Source: Physcia stellaris
Lineage: Eukaryota > Ascomycota > Lecanoromycetes > Caliciales > Physciaceae
NCBI GenBank assembly: GCA_018902385.1
Contig: JABSSW010000001.1
Span: 682,001 to 746,000, forward strand
DNA length: 64,000 nucleotides
Direction of reading: 5' to 3'
Positions 23,008-34,054 of this stretch are shown here, one piece after another. The notes beneath the pieces were generated by a model. That model was not told where the DNA came from. It worked only from the letters and a program-made list of their open reading frames with translations, and did no database searches. Made by a program: the position numbers and the translations under genes. Position 1 is the first letter of the stretch, and each line of letters opens with the position of its first letter.

Positions 23008-23644
23008 GGTATCGTTGGGAGTTGTCTTTGGACGAGGCAGCAAGGCTGAGGCTGACACAAGATATTGATATTTCTGATGCGAATTCTCGATGGTGGTCTT
23101 TTGCTTCCTATCTTGCAACGCTTATCATACAGGATAATTCTTTGATATAGCGATAGTCTTGACAAAGTCAAGTAGATGGACAGGGTTTGCCGACCCCTCC
23201 ACATAGATAGGGACGTTTAGTCTACCACGCCAACGCTAGCACGATTCAGTGTGTTCCTTCCCACCTTCTCACCTACCTACTTACATCGTACTTTGTCGGC
23301 CAGCCAGGATCAGCTAGTTGTAGCGCGGATCGCAATCTTGGCAGGTATTGACGATTGATAGGACTTGGATCTCTTGGTTCGAGGCTTCGAATCGACCCCA
23401 TATGGCGTCGGTTATGCGGCTAAAAACCGAGCCAATCACCTCTAGGAGGTTCTTGGCTCTATACAACTAATTTAACCCTTGGTGTTTTGCTTTTCTGTTC
23501 GAGCAGGCCACTTCAAGCACCTTTACCCCATGGCCTCCTCTCATTCCCTTTGCCTATGCTTTTTTCCGATTCCATGCACTGCTTTCGCATTCACTGTTAT
23601 AAGTCGTCCTCATTTGGGGCTCGTAAGTAGCCAATCAGCCCCGA
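23008..23644. other. Edge of the accessory island, no gene recognised
   Basis: Promoter-proximal DNA of the hydrolase gene, then anonymous sequence leading into transposon fragments. Confidence 0.45.
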
Positions 23645-24373
23645 TTATTCAATAAAAGTCGACGCCTTCTTAATTATTTCTGTAATGCCATTACTAACTA
23701 TGGCGTTGCTTTCTTCCATTTTTGCGTGTCCCCTGCTGAATTGGACAGTCATCTTGTCCATGGCGTTCATCGTGTCTCTTTGAATGGGTGCGTACTTTGC
23801 GTCTTCGAGGTAGGTCACGACGGCCGTGAGCCAGCCCTCAATAACCTCAGGTGGTGGTTTTTTTTTACTTCGGACGAGCCCCTGGCATTTCTCGATATTC
23901 TCAACGAGCATTGCTCTCTGCTCGTGTACATTTTCATGCGTCTGGACCAATTCTGGCCACTCTACTCTCCCCACCATAATCAATTGCACATTGGCTGATG
24001 CACAAAGGCTACGCGGTTTGAGTGATGCGTCAATTAGGTCGATATCTCGTTGCGTTGGTAAGTTGTTTCATAAATTGAATCTGTAGCATAAGTTGGGTAT
24101 TTTTTCTCTCAAAATGACTGGATGAGTCAGTGTTTCGTCCACACGCAACGCTCTGAATGCATTTGACCCAGTGGCATGTGCTCCTGCACAGTAGCCACAC
24201 CGTTCCTCCTTTGTGCGTTGGATCGTGGTGTGCCCGTGATGATGATATTTGTAGCATTGTATTGTTCTGCATGCTTCGTTAAACACCGGGCATGCTTTCA
24301 ACTCTCCCCCAACCATGATGCTGTTATCCAGCATGCTGTTGCCCGTTTCTGGGACAGACACTTCGATGACCAT
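23645..24373 (-). pseudogene. LINE (Tad1-like) ORF1 fragment with a decayed zinc knuckle
   Basis: Two open pieces on the minus strand, 24373-24068 and 23989-23645. The first resembles the gag-like ORF1 of fungal Tad1-clade LINEs: VIEVSVPETGNS, then GGELKACPVFNEACR, CYKYHHHGHTTIQ and RCGYCAGAHAT, which is the zinc-knuckle order of that family with one Cys already lost. The second is a charged helical stretch (EKCQGLVRSKKK, QRDTMNAMDKMTVQF) of uncertain place. No endonuclease or reverse transcriptase is seen in this window, so it is a truncated relic. Confidence 0.45.
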
Positions 24374-24467
24374 CGTGTGGTACTGTTTAATAGCCCTTAA
24401 ATGCCGGAGAGGAGGTCGTCTATGTCAGAGACGAGTGTAACAATTGTGATATGTCACATTGTCGTCA

Positions 24468-24499
24468 AATGACGTGTTGTTATATAACAACGCGTCATT
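24468..24499. repeat. 32-bp near-perfect palindrome
   Basis: Two 16-bp arms meet without a spacer and differ from perfect symmetry at a single pair; the core is TTGTTATATAACAA and each arm carries a TGACG-type motif. It may be a transposon terminus or a binding site. Confidence 0.7.
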
Positions 24500-25343
24500 G
24501 ACGTAATTGACAGACTGTATGATTTATTAACGAATGATTAAAGAAGTTAAAAACTAGAAAAACTTACTGCCGGCGTCAATTCGTGACGCGGTTCCCATTG
24601 ACATGCACGGCAATTGGCAGATCGTTCATGTCAATACAACTGTAAGTATTTTTCTGTGGCTTGTTCCTCGAGGATAGATATATTTTCCATCCTCTTAGTT
24701 CTTTCACATTCTCATTTTCCTCTCTCATCGTGCGTATCGCTTTCTGTTTCCCTGACCATCACGGGCGGGATCGTAGGCCTCCCATTGGCCTGTAAATACT
24801 GCTGGTCTATCATCCCTAGGCACTGCGGCGCACATCATCCGCACACAACCGCTCATCTGGAGCCCTTGGTCTTGAGCAGCATCTCGCCGCTCAGCAGATA
24901 GGTGTTTCCGGAATCGATGATGAGCTCATTATTCTGAGGACTCTGCCAGTGAAATGAGTCCACGACTTCCTGTTCTCCCCATTTCTGAGTGTAGATGACC
25001 TCGGTCTTGCGGAAGCCATTATCCGTCTCAATTTGGTCGCCAATTTCACCGATGATGACGAAGTGCATGATGCCGAGCTTGGGAGGATTGAGGCAAATGA
25101 AGATGAGATTTATGCAAATAGATTGGAGAGATGAGAGGGAATAGATTAAGAAATTAGGTCAAACTTCTTGACCTCTACAACGGTCATAATGACCGCGTAT
25201 GTTTGGACGACCGCTCTGGCTTTCCTTCAGAGCACTGCCGTCCAGGTGTTGTTGTCCCTTGATTTTTCTGCTTCTTCTGCACTTGCCGAGTGTACAGTTA
25301 TTACTGTACGAGTACAGGAGGTGCAAATACAGAATATGGGAGT
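24500..25343. other. Anonymous accessory DNA
   Basis: It contains a short minus ORF (24853-25068; FHWQSPQNNELIIDSG) that I cannot place, and little else. Confidence 0.4.
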
Positions 25344-25344
25344 T
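25297..25344. repeat. Dispersed repeat copy 1 (matches 28733-28777)
   Basis: Shares TTATTACTGTAC and then GTACAGGAGGTGCAAATACA with the second copy, apart from a 5-bp insertion and a few base changes. Confidence 0.6.
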
Positions 25345-25958
25345 CAACAGCAGCATATATACGCCAAGAACGTCATCACCATCCTTCGCAGCATCCACGG
25401 CGGCGCCATCCTTTTTGAAGACTCCTTAAGCGCGAAGAAATTGAGCTTCTTCAGTGAGCTCGGAAGATTCTTTAGCTTGACATCATTTGCTGAACTCGGT
25501 TCAGCTTTCGATGTGACAGGAGTTGGTTTTGAATTCGACGATTTTGCAAGAAAAGGGCGACCTCTCTTACGCTTTTGAGGGGCTGTCGTCGATCCGGATT
25601 TGGGCATTGTTCCGATATAAGTGATTTCCGGCGATTCTGTTTCTGCCGTAGGACTCAATGATGGTGTTCTTGTAACGATTGGAAGGTCTGAAGAAAATTC
25701 ACTCTTGCTTCCGGGGCTGGAAGATAAAGATGAGTTCTGAGATGGAATGCTTTTGGTTGGATTGTTGAGTGGAGTTTGGTCATCTGTCGAAGGTAGAGGA
25801 GTTTTGAGGCCCACATCATTTCCAACGCTCGCCTTACGGCGGCGACGTTTCCTTGTTGACGAGCCTCTTCCTCCTCGATTTCGGGTAGGCCTTCTTACGC
25901 CTCTCTTGGGCGCATCTCCTGCATCTGGTTTGTCGGTTAGTCCAGGTGTGGGCAACAT
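25344..25958 (-). CDS. Hypothetical Ser/Pro-rich ORF with an AT-hook-like motif
   Basis: 204 residues, low complexity, basic. Near the middle QKRKRGRPFLAK is an AT-hook, a minor-groove DNA-binding motif, and an Arg/Lys block (STRKRRRRKAS) lies near the start. The reading continues in another frame past the end as KDGDDVLGVYMLLLNSHILY, which suggests that the ORF is a damaged piece of a longer gene, probably transposon-borne given its surroundings. No function is claimed. Confidence 0.35.
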   Translation of the reverse strand: MLPTPGLTDKPDAGDAPKRGVRRPTRNRGGRGSSTRKRRRRKASVGNDVGLKTPLPSTDDQTPLNNPTKSIPSQNSSLSSSPGSKSEFSSDLPIVTRTPSLSPTAETESPEITYIGTMPKSGSTTAPQKRKRGRPFLAKSSNSKPTPVTSKAEPSSANDVKLKNLPSSLKKLNFFALKESSKRMAPPWMLRRMVMTFLAYICCC

Positions 25959-26462
25959 TCGGTCTTTGCCCTTTACATCAGGGCCTTTGGTTTTCGGTTC
26001 CCTGAGAAGCTAGGTAGATGTGCATCTCTTCTCGTGCCTCGAGTGACTGAGGGAGTAGGAGAGCGGCGGGTTACACCGTGCGACAAAACAGTTCTGTATT
26101 TGGGCTGATCTGTCTTGGTCTGATAAGTGGATCAGATTTCTTGTCTGTCCAGATTGGTCTATCCATTTTAGGATCGTAGCCATTTTTCCTAGATCACGTG
26201 TTGCGTCTAGTTCAAAGCCATCGTATGTCTCCAGGTTACGCTGGGCATATTGGCTTAGTTCGTAATCACGTTGTCCATATGGTGTAGCCAATAGGTCGTC
26301 GTAGTGAAGGAAGGGAATGGTGTAGACCTTATAACCAATTGCTCCTTCATTTTTTCCGACAAGTATGTTGTATTCCGAGAACAACCAAAATTGACCTTTG
26401 ACACCTATAAGGAACCCCGTTGATGCAAATATCTGATTATGTAGGTTTGGATAGCGCCAAAC

Positions 26463-26756
26463 TTACAATACACCTAAAGCAAATATGAAGGTTAAAGTGT
26501 ATTTTCTCGATCTTGCAATTTGAAGGCTCCAAACCATTGGCATGGGCAATAAGACTATACTGAGATCAATCACAAAATCGATGATGCTCGTCGAAAGAAC
26601 ATTGGCTTGGAGAGAACCGCAAGACCCAGGTAACAAGGGGTTCCACGTCTTAGCAAATGGTCGGCAGTTTAAAAAGGTCGCGAGTAGAACACCAAAACAA
26701 AACAAGAGGACTAGGCCTATCACTGTGAGAGTGAAGGGCCGGGAAAAGGTGTTTCC
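26463..26756 (-). pseudogene. Fragment of a fungal rhodopsin-type integral membrane domain
   Basis: Part of a 190-residue minus ORF (26463-27035). Its last 95 or so residues match the middle of the fungal extracellular-CFEM-receptor/rhodopsin-like domain: CRPFAKTWNPLLPGSCG, then IIDFVIDLSIVLLPMPMVW and a following IARSRKY segment. The helices expected before and after are missing. The preceding part (VVNKHEGNAEDYTTRYAMML) is unrelated and unknown to me. A GTAAGT at the 3' end would give only a 34-bp intron out of phase, so I treat the piece as a relic or chimera rather than a working gene. Confidence 0.5.
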
Positions 26757-27334
26757 TTTTTTATCAGCGAGGCTGTCTACCAGTGGTCTAACTGCTTCGT
26801 GTGCTGACATGTTGACCGGTGACTTGAATTCAACCCATACAATTGCAGCACATATGTTTAGTCCATTACTGGAACTTCTTAATCTTTCAAATGCCTCGTC
26901 TGGAAACTTTCCCAAGGGGGTCAGTATTTGAGGCACGGGATTCCAAACTTTGGGTTCCAAGGCATTGAGTAGTAGCATCATGGCGTATCTCGTGGTGTAG
27001 TCTTCAGCGTTGCCTTCATGCTTGTTTACTACCAATCGGAGAGCGGCTTCAATCCTTTGTGAATCATATCTAGCTCACTAGGAAAACCTGCACCCCCAAT
27101 CCCACTCACGGACCTGAGCCTTTTTCGCATAAAGCTTGAGGTGCCAGCCGTACAGATTCTTACTCTCATACTCGAAATCGGCGTTAGGAATTGACCTGCT
27201 TATGGCGAGGTTTCCGAATGACTTGCCTGCTGCGAAAAGGCAGGCCTTGAATGAAATGGCTCGCTCGATGCGAGGCTTCCGGAATTAGTGCCTGATAGTA
27301 CAGGGCTTTTATTGTATTCAGTGCGTAAGTGCGC

Positions 27335-27625
27335 TTATGTGCTGCAACTCCGCGGACGCAGAAATCGATCGGAAAGTATGGTCGATCCGGGCATGGGAAT
27401 ATGAGAACCCGCATATACTTCTCGAGCCTTTTCATCTCTCCATAAAGTCAACTTCTTCGTAAGATATGCATGAAAGATGTTGTCGGACTTTTTGGACTCA
27501 GGATAAGGTCGATGCTTCGGAATATGACCCGAATTGCAGGATGAACAGCACACCGCGGGTCTGGCTAGTTTGTTCTCTTTATATTCGACGTAGGCCTCGT
27601 CGTCGTATCGCTTTAATTCGCACAA
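27335..27625 (-). pseudogene. Possible DNA-helicase (RecQ-like) C-terminal fragment
   Basis: The minus ORF has a CC-x2-C motif (AVCCSSCNSGH) followed by YLTKKLTLWRDEKAREVY, the layout of the tail of repeat-associated fungal RecQ-like helicases. No helicase motor motifs are nearby. The call is tentative. Confidence 0.25.
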
Positions 27626-27680
27626 TCTATTGCAGGGAGAGTTGATTAGATCGATGTATGCCGGTTATTCTATGAGGGGG

Positions 27681-27732
27681 AGTGCCCGATACGTAAATCA
27701 GCTTAGCCTCCCTGGCTCTAACGGCCGAATGG
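27681..27732 (+). repeat. 52-bp direct repeat, copy 1
   Basis: Same length as the copy at 28113-28164 with about three quarters of bases shared; both end in GGCCGA(A/G)TG. Confidence 0.55.
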
Positions 27733-28112
27733 TGGTTTGAGTTCGAGGGTCGGTAAGTTGCTCTCGTTTTCTCAGCACCTAGAGTTATGCCTACATGAGG
27801 CTTTATAATGGCCACATGGCCCCAATGGCCGCATGGTCGAGCGTAGGGTACCCTTTGTAAAGGTTGTTTGGGAAGGTGTGTACTTGTTCTAGCGCTTCAA
27901 TTCTGCGTCCAAACCAATGAACGTCATCATGATTACACGTAGATGTACACTCCGGGCACGTGCCCTCTGAAAACGACCCGTGCCTGATTTTTCATCGTAG
28001 TGAGTTGGCTTGAGGTAATATGTAGAAGGGATTGATGACGTGTAGAATGGCTGTATGGCCGAGATGACTCTGTAGGCCGAGTGTTCACACAACGGCGGGA
28101 AGTCTTTAGTGG

Positions 28113-28164
28113 AGTGTCCGATAATTAGATCGGCTCAGCTTCCGTGGCCTTAATGGCCGAGTGC
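28113..28164 (+). repeat. 52-bp direct repeat, copy 2
   Basis: See copy 1, 432 bp upstream. The interval holds further GGCCGA motifs and GGCC-type palindromes. Confidence 0.55.
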
Positions 28165-28272
28165 CTGCATTGTGTGGCAGAACGTCGCCGCCTGACCTCT
28201 GCGCTGCAAGGGCAACCATCTGCAGCTTCCTGCTGGTCCCTTCAGCAATAGCATCCCGCGTGTCATGGTCAC

Positions 28273-28725
28273 TTAAGTGGCCTTCTCCTTTCCACGCCTA
28301 GTCCTCTTCGTAGGGGGAGCTTCGTTCTGCACCTCATCGGCAGCCGCCTCTGCAGCCACAACCTCGTTGTCCAACTTAACGAAGGTTGGATCGTCAGGGG
28401 TTACCGTCTGCGAGCTGTCGTCATCTCCGATCTGTGCTTGAGACATATGGAGGGTCGGTGAGGATTGTTGAGCCCGAACTGCGGCAGACCCGATGGAGGA
28501 AGTTGCAGATTTGGAAGGGGTGCTAGGAGAAGCTGCAGAGGAGGAGGCCTGCGTTGCCGGGAGGCCTGGGAAAACAGGACGTCCAACGATCTCTTGAAAT
28601 AGCGACGAGATTCGCCGCTTACAACGTAGCTGATCTACGAGGGAAGTCGCTGCACGGGTTACGGCGTAACATCGAGTGGTAATACCGAATGGAAACGCCG
28701 GGCTCATAACCATTTGAAGTAGCAA
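28273..28725 (-). CDS. Hypothetical Ser/Ala-rich ORF
   Basis: 150 residues with a basic N-terminal part (LVDQLRCKRRISSLFQEI), a Ser/Ala/Pro-rich middle and a basic tail (PTKRTRRGKEK). No family recognised. Base composition is ordinary, unlike the mutated DNA just to its right. It may be the C-terminal piece of a transposon protein. Confidence 0.25.
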   Translation of the reverse strand: MLLQMVMSPAFPFGITTRCYAVTRAATSLVDQLRCKRRISSLFQEIVGRPVFPGLPATQASSSAASPSTPSKSATSSIGSAAVRAQQSSPTLHMSQAQIGDDDSSQTVTPDDPTFVKLDNEVVAAEAAADEVQNEAPPTKRTRRGKEKAT

Positions 28726-28732
28726 AACGACT

Positions 28733-28777
28733 TAATTTATTACTGTACAGGAGGTGCAAATACATAATATGAGAGTG
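28733..28777. repeat. Dispersed repeat copy 2 (matches 25297-25344)
   Basis: A 45-bp segment containing ACTGTACAGGAGGTGCAAAT; it ends about 30 bp left of the piggyBac-like inverted repeat. Confidence 0.6.
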
Positions 28778-28807
28778 CCAAGCCTTGTGTGGTGCACGGA
28801 CCATCCC

Positions 28808-28840
28808 CTCCGCATCCAATTAGTGAAATTTAGCGTGTTT
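28808..28840 (+). repeat. Left terminal inverted repeat of the piggyBac-like element
   Basis: Exact reverse complement of 30908-30940. Confidence 0.9.
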
Positions 28841-28959
28841 ATTTCGTGATCTCCCCCCCCACCTGCAACCACCATTACTCCATCAATAATACGTCTATTC
28901 TGGCCATTGCGACGTCGTTTGAATCGTCTGAATCGAGTCTATTACATCATATAAACAAC

Positions 28960-30720
28960 ATGTCATTTGCTGAGTCAACACCTGAACTAATCACCGTGCA
29001 AGAAAAAAAAACACGCGTCGATACAAACGCTTCCATTTCGAAATCGAAAAAACGACGTTTCATTGTATTGAAACAAAAAAAAGCCGTTCAAACGTCTGAG
29101 TCTGATTATACATCTTTTATTACATTTATTCATCGATCATTTCAATTGAATCACGCTTGTATGACGTCTTGAAAATTCGTTCAATTGTTTTTGTTTCTTT
29201 TGCAGTCGATATTCGACTTATTGTTTTATCACATCAATCAGACGATTTACATCAAAAAAATCAATTGAAATTCATTCATTATGATGAAATTACGTCAATG
29301 AATTGTTATACGCATTTTCATGATTCAACATCTGACAAAAAACGCAACAATTCAATCATTTTGATTTCAAAAAAATTTTCACGATTTATCATTCAATCGC
29401 GGTCGATATCAAATCATTGAACGTCATTTGAACGTTGAATTTAATCAACAAAAATCATACAACAATGCATCATGATTTTGAAAAATCGAAAACGTTTTGA
29501 ACGTTTTCAAATCTCAACTATACTCGTTTATTCGTTTTGAAAGTCATTTTGCAATTGACGAGTTCGCAGTCGAATTTCACGATCGTATGAATAACAAATT
29601 TCGTCTGTCACACAAGTCAGCGAAAAAAAACTTCGTTTTATACGTTTTGATCATGATAGAGACATTCTACACGATTTCATGATGTGAGAATTTCGCGATG
29701 ATTTCGAATATCATAAAAACGATATCACGATCGATATATTTTCAAGAACGATTCGAAAACGCAAGAAAAACATTATCGAAATCACTGCTACGACGATTAA
29801 TTTTGCATTTACGAAAAAAATAATATATATTTTTTGCGAACGAGTTACACGCAATTTACGTCATCAACATTTCGTCTGTTTCATCGACAATTTTTTTACG
29901 AATTTTCATCTCGTCAGAGCTTTTCTGATTCTCAATGTCGATATTTGTGACATTGTACGAGACAACGCATCTGATATATCACTGAAATTGAAAAAAATAG
30001 CTGTTGCAAACAAGTCACAGTTGAATTTAAAACAATGAATACATCGAATTGTGAACGAATTGATCAATTGTTTCGTTTGAAAAAATTTCGAACGTGATCA
30101 CGTGATTTCATTTGTTATTATTGCATATATTTCACAAACAAACGAGCAAACATCACGAAAAATTCGATTCACGATCGATGTTTTTTTTCGAAACGATTTC
30201 AATAAAATCGTCGTCAAACAATTCATTATTGCAATGCAATACAATTTTCATATGAATCATGTGAATCGTGCAAATCAATTTCGAAATGAATTGACGATAT
30301 CACGATTCGAACAATTCAAATGAACGAAACGAATGATCGAATACATGATGAATGCGATCAATATTAATGCATATATCGTTTGAAATCATTATCAATCACA
30401 GACGAATTCTGATCATCGAAATCGACGTATATTTATTCAAAAATTGATTGATGAATTTTTACGAAATTCAGATATCATATATCAGTCGTCAAAGTGTGTC
30501 AAATCGACGTATTGTGTGTGAAGTGATTGTTCGATCAATTTTCACATCAAGTTTCGAAAACGTCAAGCATTCATTTTCAAAAATGTCAACATACAACATC
30601 GTTCGAGTCGTAAAACGTTTGATTATTGTATGACATGTAAAATGAATTTATGCGTGTCACATGAATGTTTCAAAAATTATCATGACTCGAAAAAATGATC
30701 ATACGAGTGCTTTGATCAAT
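28960..30720 (+). pseudogene. piggyBac-type transposase (DDE_Tnp_1_7), broken
   Basis: Read in pieces: an N-terminal start MSFAESTPELITVQEKK at 28960; the first catalytic-Asp region HFAIDEFAVEFHDRMNNKF near 29545-29600, followed by SAKKNFVLYVL, which is the piggyBac IDE-GR-KP order; the late block YNFHMNHVNRANQFRNE and ININAYIV near 30240-30375, matching YN-xx-MGGVD and NAYI; and the Cys-rich end CMTCKMNLCVSHECFKNYHD near 30628-30687, matching the zinc-binding C-terminus. Stops and frame changes occur throughout. The normal enzyme cuts and pastes at TTAA. Confidence 0.8.
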
Positions 30721-30907
30721 AGAAAGATCTGAAAACGTTTCGAGACACTTGAAAATGATTTAATGATTTCAAACGAATTCCGAATGTAATCATATTTCAG
30801 TTATTGAATGTTTATATACTATCGAATTTTTTCACTGAATTATACACATATACACGTAAATTTGATGAAGTAATGATGATTGAAGTGAAAAAGAAAAAAT
30901 CGCGTGA

Positions 30908-30940
30908 AAACACGCTAAATTTCACTAATTGGATGCGGAG
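30908..30940 (-). repeat. Right terminal inverted repeat of the piggyBac-like element
   Basis: Exact reverse complement of 28808-28840. Confidence 0.9.
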
Positions 30941-31239
30941 AAAATATCTCGCCTAGAATATTCAATTAGGTCACGCATTGTTTTAAGATATCTAGAGCTT
31001 CAATGCTTCAAGATGAATCTGAATGAAGTCGATCGCGTTTTCGTCTGTTTATTTCATTTCTCTGAGACAGTTACTTTGATGAGAAGTATCGTGAGTTCTT
31101 CTATGTTACGATCGACTCGACTGTTTTTAGACGCACGACGAGCTCCGACTAGATTACTCGGGCCGGCGCTATAATAAGAGTTTCATCGATATCATGAAAG
31201 TTCTCAGTACGATAAAATTAGTTTTTTTGAGCTTTACAC
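30941..31239. other. Short spacer of ordinary composition
   Basis: Base words such as CC, CT, AG and GG reappear here, between two strongly mutated blocks. No gene seen. Confidence 0.5.
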
Positions 31240-32471
31240 GAAAGTTAATATATTAGATTTCACACATCTTGATGTTTCGAATTTTCAATCACTTTTTGAA
31301 CTCGATTACACATTTTTGCGATCAACAAATCACACAAAAACGCATTGAAACATGAATAAAATGTTTGATTTCATTTGTAAACGATCAACGCGTGTTTATA
31401 TGATGTTTTTAAATCACAAATTGACGAAACAACGAACAAATTGTTTCATCAATTATTATTTGAATAATCATCGTTTTATTTTTCACGATCACGTTTTTTT
31501 CGAACGACGTTTTATCAATGTTTTTGTTTTTGTTTTTCGTTTCGAATACGCATTGTTGCACGTTAACGACGATTTCAATGATAACTTTGTTGATTGAATT
31601 AAACAATATGACGTTGACAATTTGACGATTCGTTTGAAATTTGAAAAAATTTGAATCGCAATGTGAACGACATTATAATTTTCATTGATGACGAATATTA
31701 TTGAAAAAACGATAAAATGATTACATTTGATCAACTCGTTATACGAATCGATTAATTTAATCGTGAAAATCGTTGTCGTCATGAACGAATATGATTTGAT
31801 CGAATTTTTTTGATATGTTTTCAATTCATTTGCGTATGATGTTTTGATTCAATTGATTTCAAACGTTTTTTCATTTCATGCAAATTGATTTTCAATTTTT
31901 AATTTGATTTTGATGACGTTTATCGATGTTTTTACGATTTCAATTTCAAACATGTTCGATGACGTTGATATTTGATAATCGTGAAAATCAATCGATAAAT
32001 TTGACGATATCGTTGAATGAAAAATATTGAAAATTGTTTTCGAATTTATGCGCAAAAACATTGTTTTCAACAACGAATCATTCAACGTCAAAATATTTGA
32101 TTCGAAAAACGTTTTTGATTCAAAAAAACAATTTTTGTTTCAAAATTTTTTTTCGATATTTGAATCAATTAACATTATCGTTGTTTTTATCATTTTTTTG
32201 TTTAATATGATTACGTCAATAAATTTTTCATTTGATTTGTTTATCACGTTTCGTTTTTTGATTTGTTGTTTCGTTTTTTTTCAAAATTTTCAAAGCAAAA
32301 AAAACGACGTAATGAATTTTTTTTTCGATTTCATTTTTTTCGATCAACAATCGTTTCATTTTTTTTTTGTTTTTGCAAAATAAAAGTGCATAGAATTTTT
32401 TTTATTATAACAAAACGCAATTCAATCGAATTTCATGTTGAAATTTTCAATTCGTTTCATTATGACGTCTT

Positions 32472-32656
32472 TGTAAGACGCGTGCTCAGAAAACAAATAA
32501 CATAACGAGAATATTTGATCTAAAAAACAAATATGTACACGACAAATCGAAATGTCTGAAATAAATTGTGCGTCAAATTCAGATCACGTTAGTTTTCATA
32601 TGAACTCTCGCTGATAAAATAAGTTTTCAATCGAGATTTCAAACATGCTCGTAACA
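32472..32656. repeat. Left LTR (185 bp)
   Basis: Direct copy of 34374-34558; TG...CA ends. Confidence 0.88.
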
Positions 32657-33896
32657 TTATTTCTTCGTCTTTTTCAAGCTTCGTTCCGAAGCGAATAATT
32701 CATTTTTTTTATCGGTCGACATTGCAAAGAAATTCATTGACTGTGACCTAAATATCAATCTGATCGTGATTGAAGCCGAAAATCCCCAAGCAGATGCGAC
32801 AGAAGTGAAAAGATAAATCCGAAAGTAAAAAAAGGAGTGCGAAAACAAAGCATATAAAACCACGAAAATGAAAATCTTGTTGAGAATTTTGATCGCGAAG
32901 ATATTTGCAAATTAATATGATGAAACGATCGATGTTTCAGAACAAAGCAAAAACAAAAGCAACAAAACGGTATCGATTTCGCGAGCGTATGCTGTTTCAA
33001 ATTTTTCGGATTTGAGCTTTTCGAGTTTTTATTAATCGACACGTCCTGATTGACTGCAGATTTTGAGGCAGAAAATTCGATTGACAAAATGTTGACGTAT
33101 TGACGGCAAGCAAACAGGCAGACAGAAATCTGTGAAAAAGACGAATTGAATTGACTGCGTGACAAATTCACATTGATTGTTGTTTTTCATCTTTTCATGT
33201 CATTTGCTTTCGTATCGCTGTATGTAATAGATTCATCTCTTGATGTTGACTGCAGAGATGTAAAAAATCGAACGCATGCGTTTTGAGATCGTTCTAGTCG
33301 ACTCATTAATAAAATTTCATTGAAACAGGTTCACTAGTCGTTGTAGCGGACTCACTGACGTCATTGAAGCAGACTTATTGAAACAGACGAAGCGAAACGA
33401 AACGTGAATCTCTCGATCATGCTGAAGATGTAACAGATCTAAAAATCGAAAATTTTGAAATTGATTTTGAATGATTGTTTGTTGATTTGATGATTTGATT
33501 GTTAGATTGTTGTGAATGATTTCTATTTTTCTCTTTATCAAGCGATGTCTCAACGTTTCAAAAGATAATTATTGTAAAAATCATTCGAAAATAAATGAAC
33601 TGACTGACTCGAAAAAGCACGGAAGTCGTTTATTGGCTAGATGTCGAAAACTCGAAAAAAAAAATCGACAATTGACTGTCGTTGTAGCAGATTCATTGAT
33701 TGACTGATTTCCAAAACAAAAAGATCAATTATTGATTGAATGTCGACTGATCTCGACGAACAAGAAGATCGATTAATTGATTGTCATTTTCGCAAACTCA
33801 CGATCATTCTCGCTGATTCACGATGCGCATAGTGAAAGTAAAATGCAATCATCGCTTCCAAAAAAAGAATTTCAGACGTTGACGATTTTCTTTTGA

Positions 33897-34054
33897 CTCG
33901 CGTATTTTTACGAGTGATTTGAGATTTTCAGATCGGCGATTTTCTTTTGACTTGCGTATTTCTACAAGTGATTCGGCGATTTTCTTTAACTATTCGCGTA
34001 TTTTTACGAGCATATTTGGCGATCTTGTTTTGCTTACTCGCGTATTTCGACGAG
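33897..34054. repeat. Four hairpin-forming 18-bp repeats inside the LTR element
   Basis: Copies at 33897, 33951, 33993 and 34037 follow the plan CTCGCGTATTTTTACGAG, with short self-complementary ends around an AT-rich loop. In copy 2 the arms read CTTG and CAAG instead of CTCG and CGAG, so both sides of one pair changed together. Confidence 0.6.

Larger units (their letters stand above)
28808..30940 (+). mobile_element. piggyBac-family DNA transposon, heavily mutated, with 33-bp inverted ends
   Basis: Bases 28808-28840 and 30908-30940 are perfect inverted copies (33 of 33), beginning CTCCGCATCCAATTAG. The 2.1-kb interior encodes, on the plus strand in several frames, the landmarks of a piggyBac transposase. 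The flanks do not show the expected TTAA duplication: the left flank reads CCATCCC and the right flank AAAATATC. The interior is extremely AT-rich while the ends kept their C-containing words, so the mutation process spared the termini. The element is dead. Confidence 0.85.

Noticed and set aside
26010-26466. Downstream exon of the rhodopsin-domain fragment via GTAAGT at 26461-26466
   Set aside because: The intron would be only 34 bp and the join is out of phase; the following ORF has no rhodopsin features.
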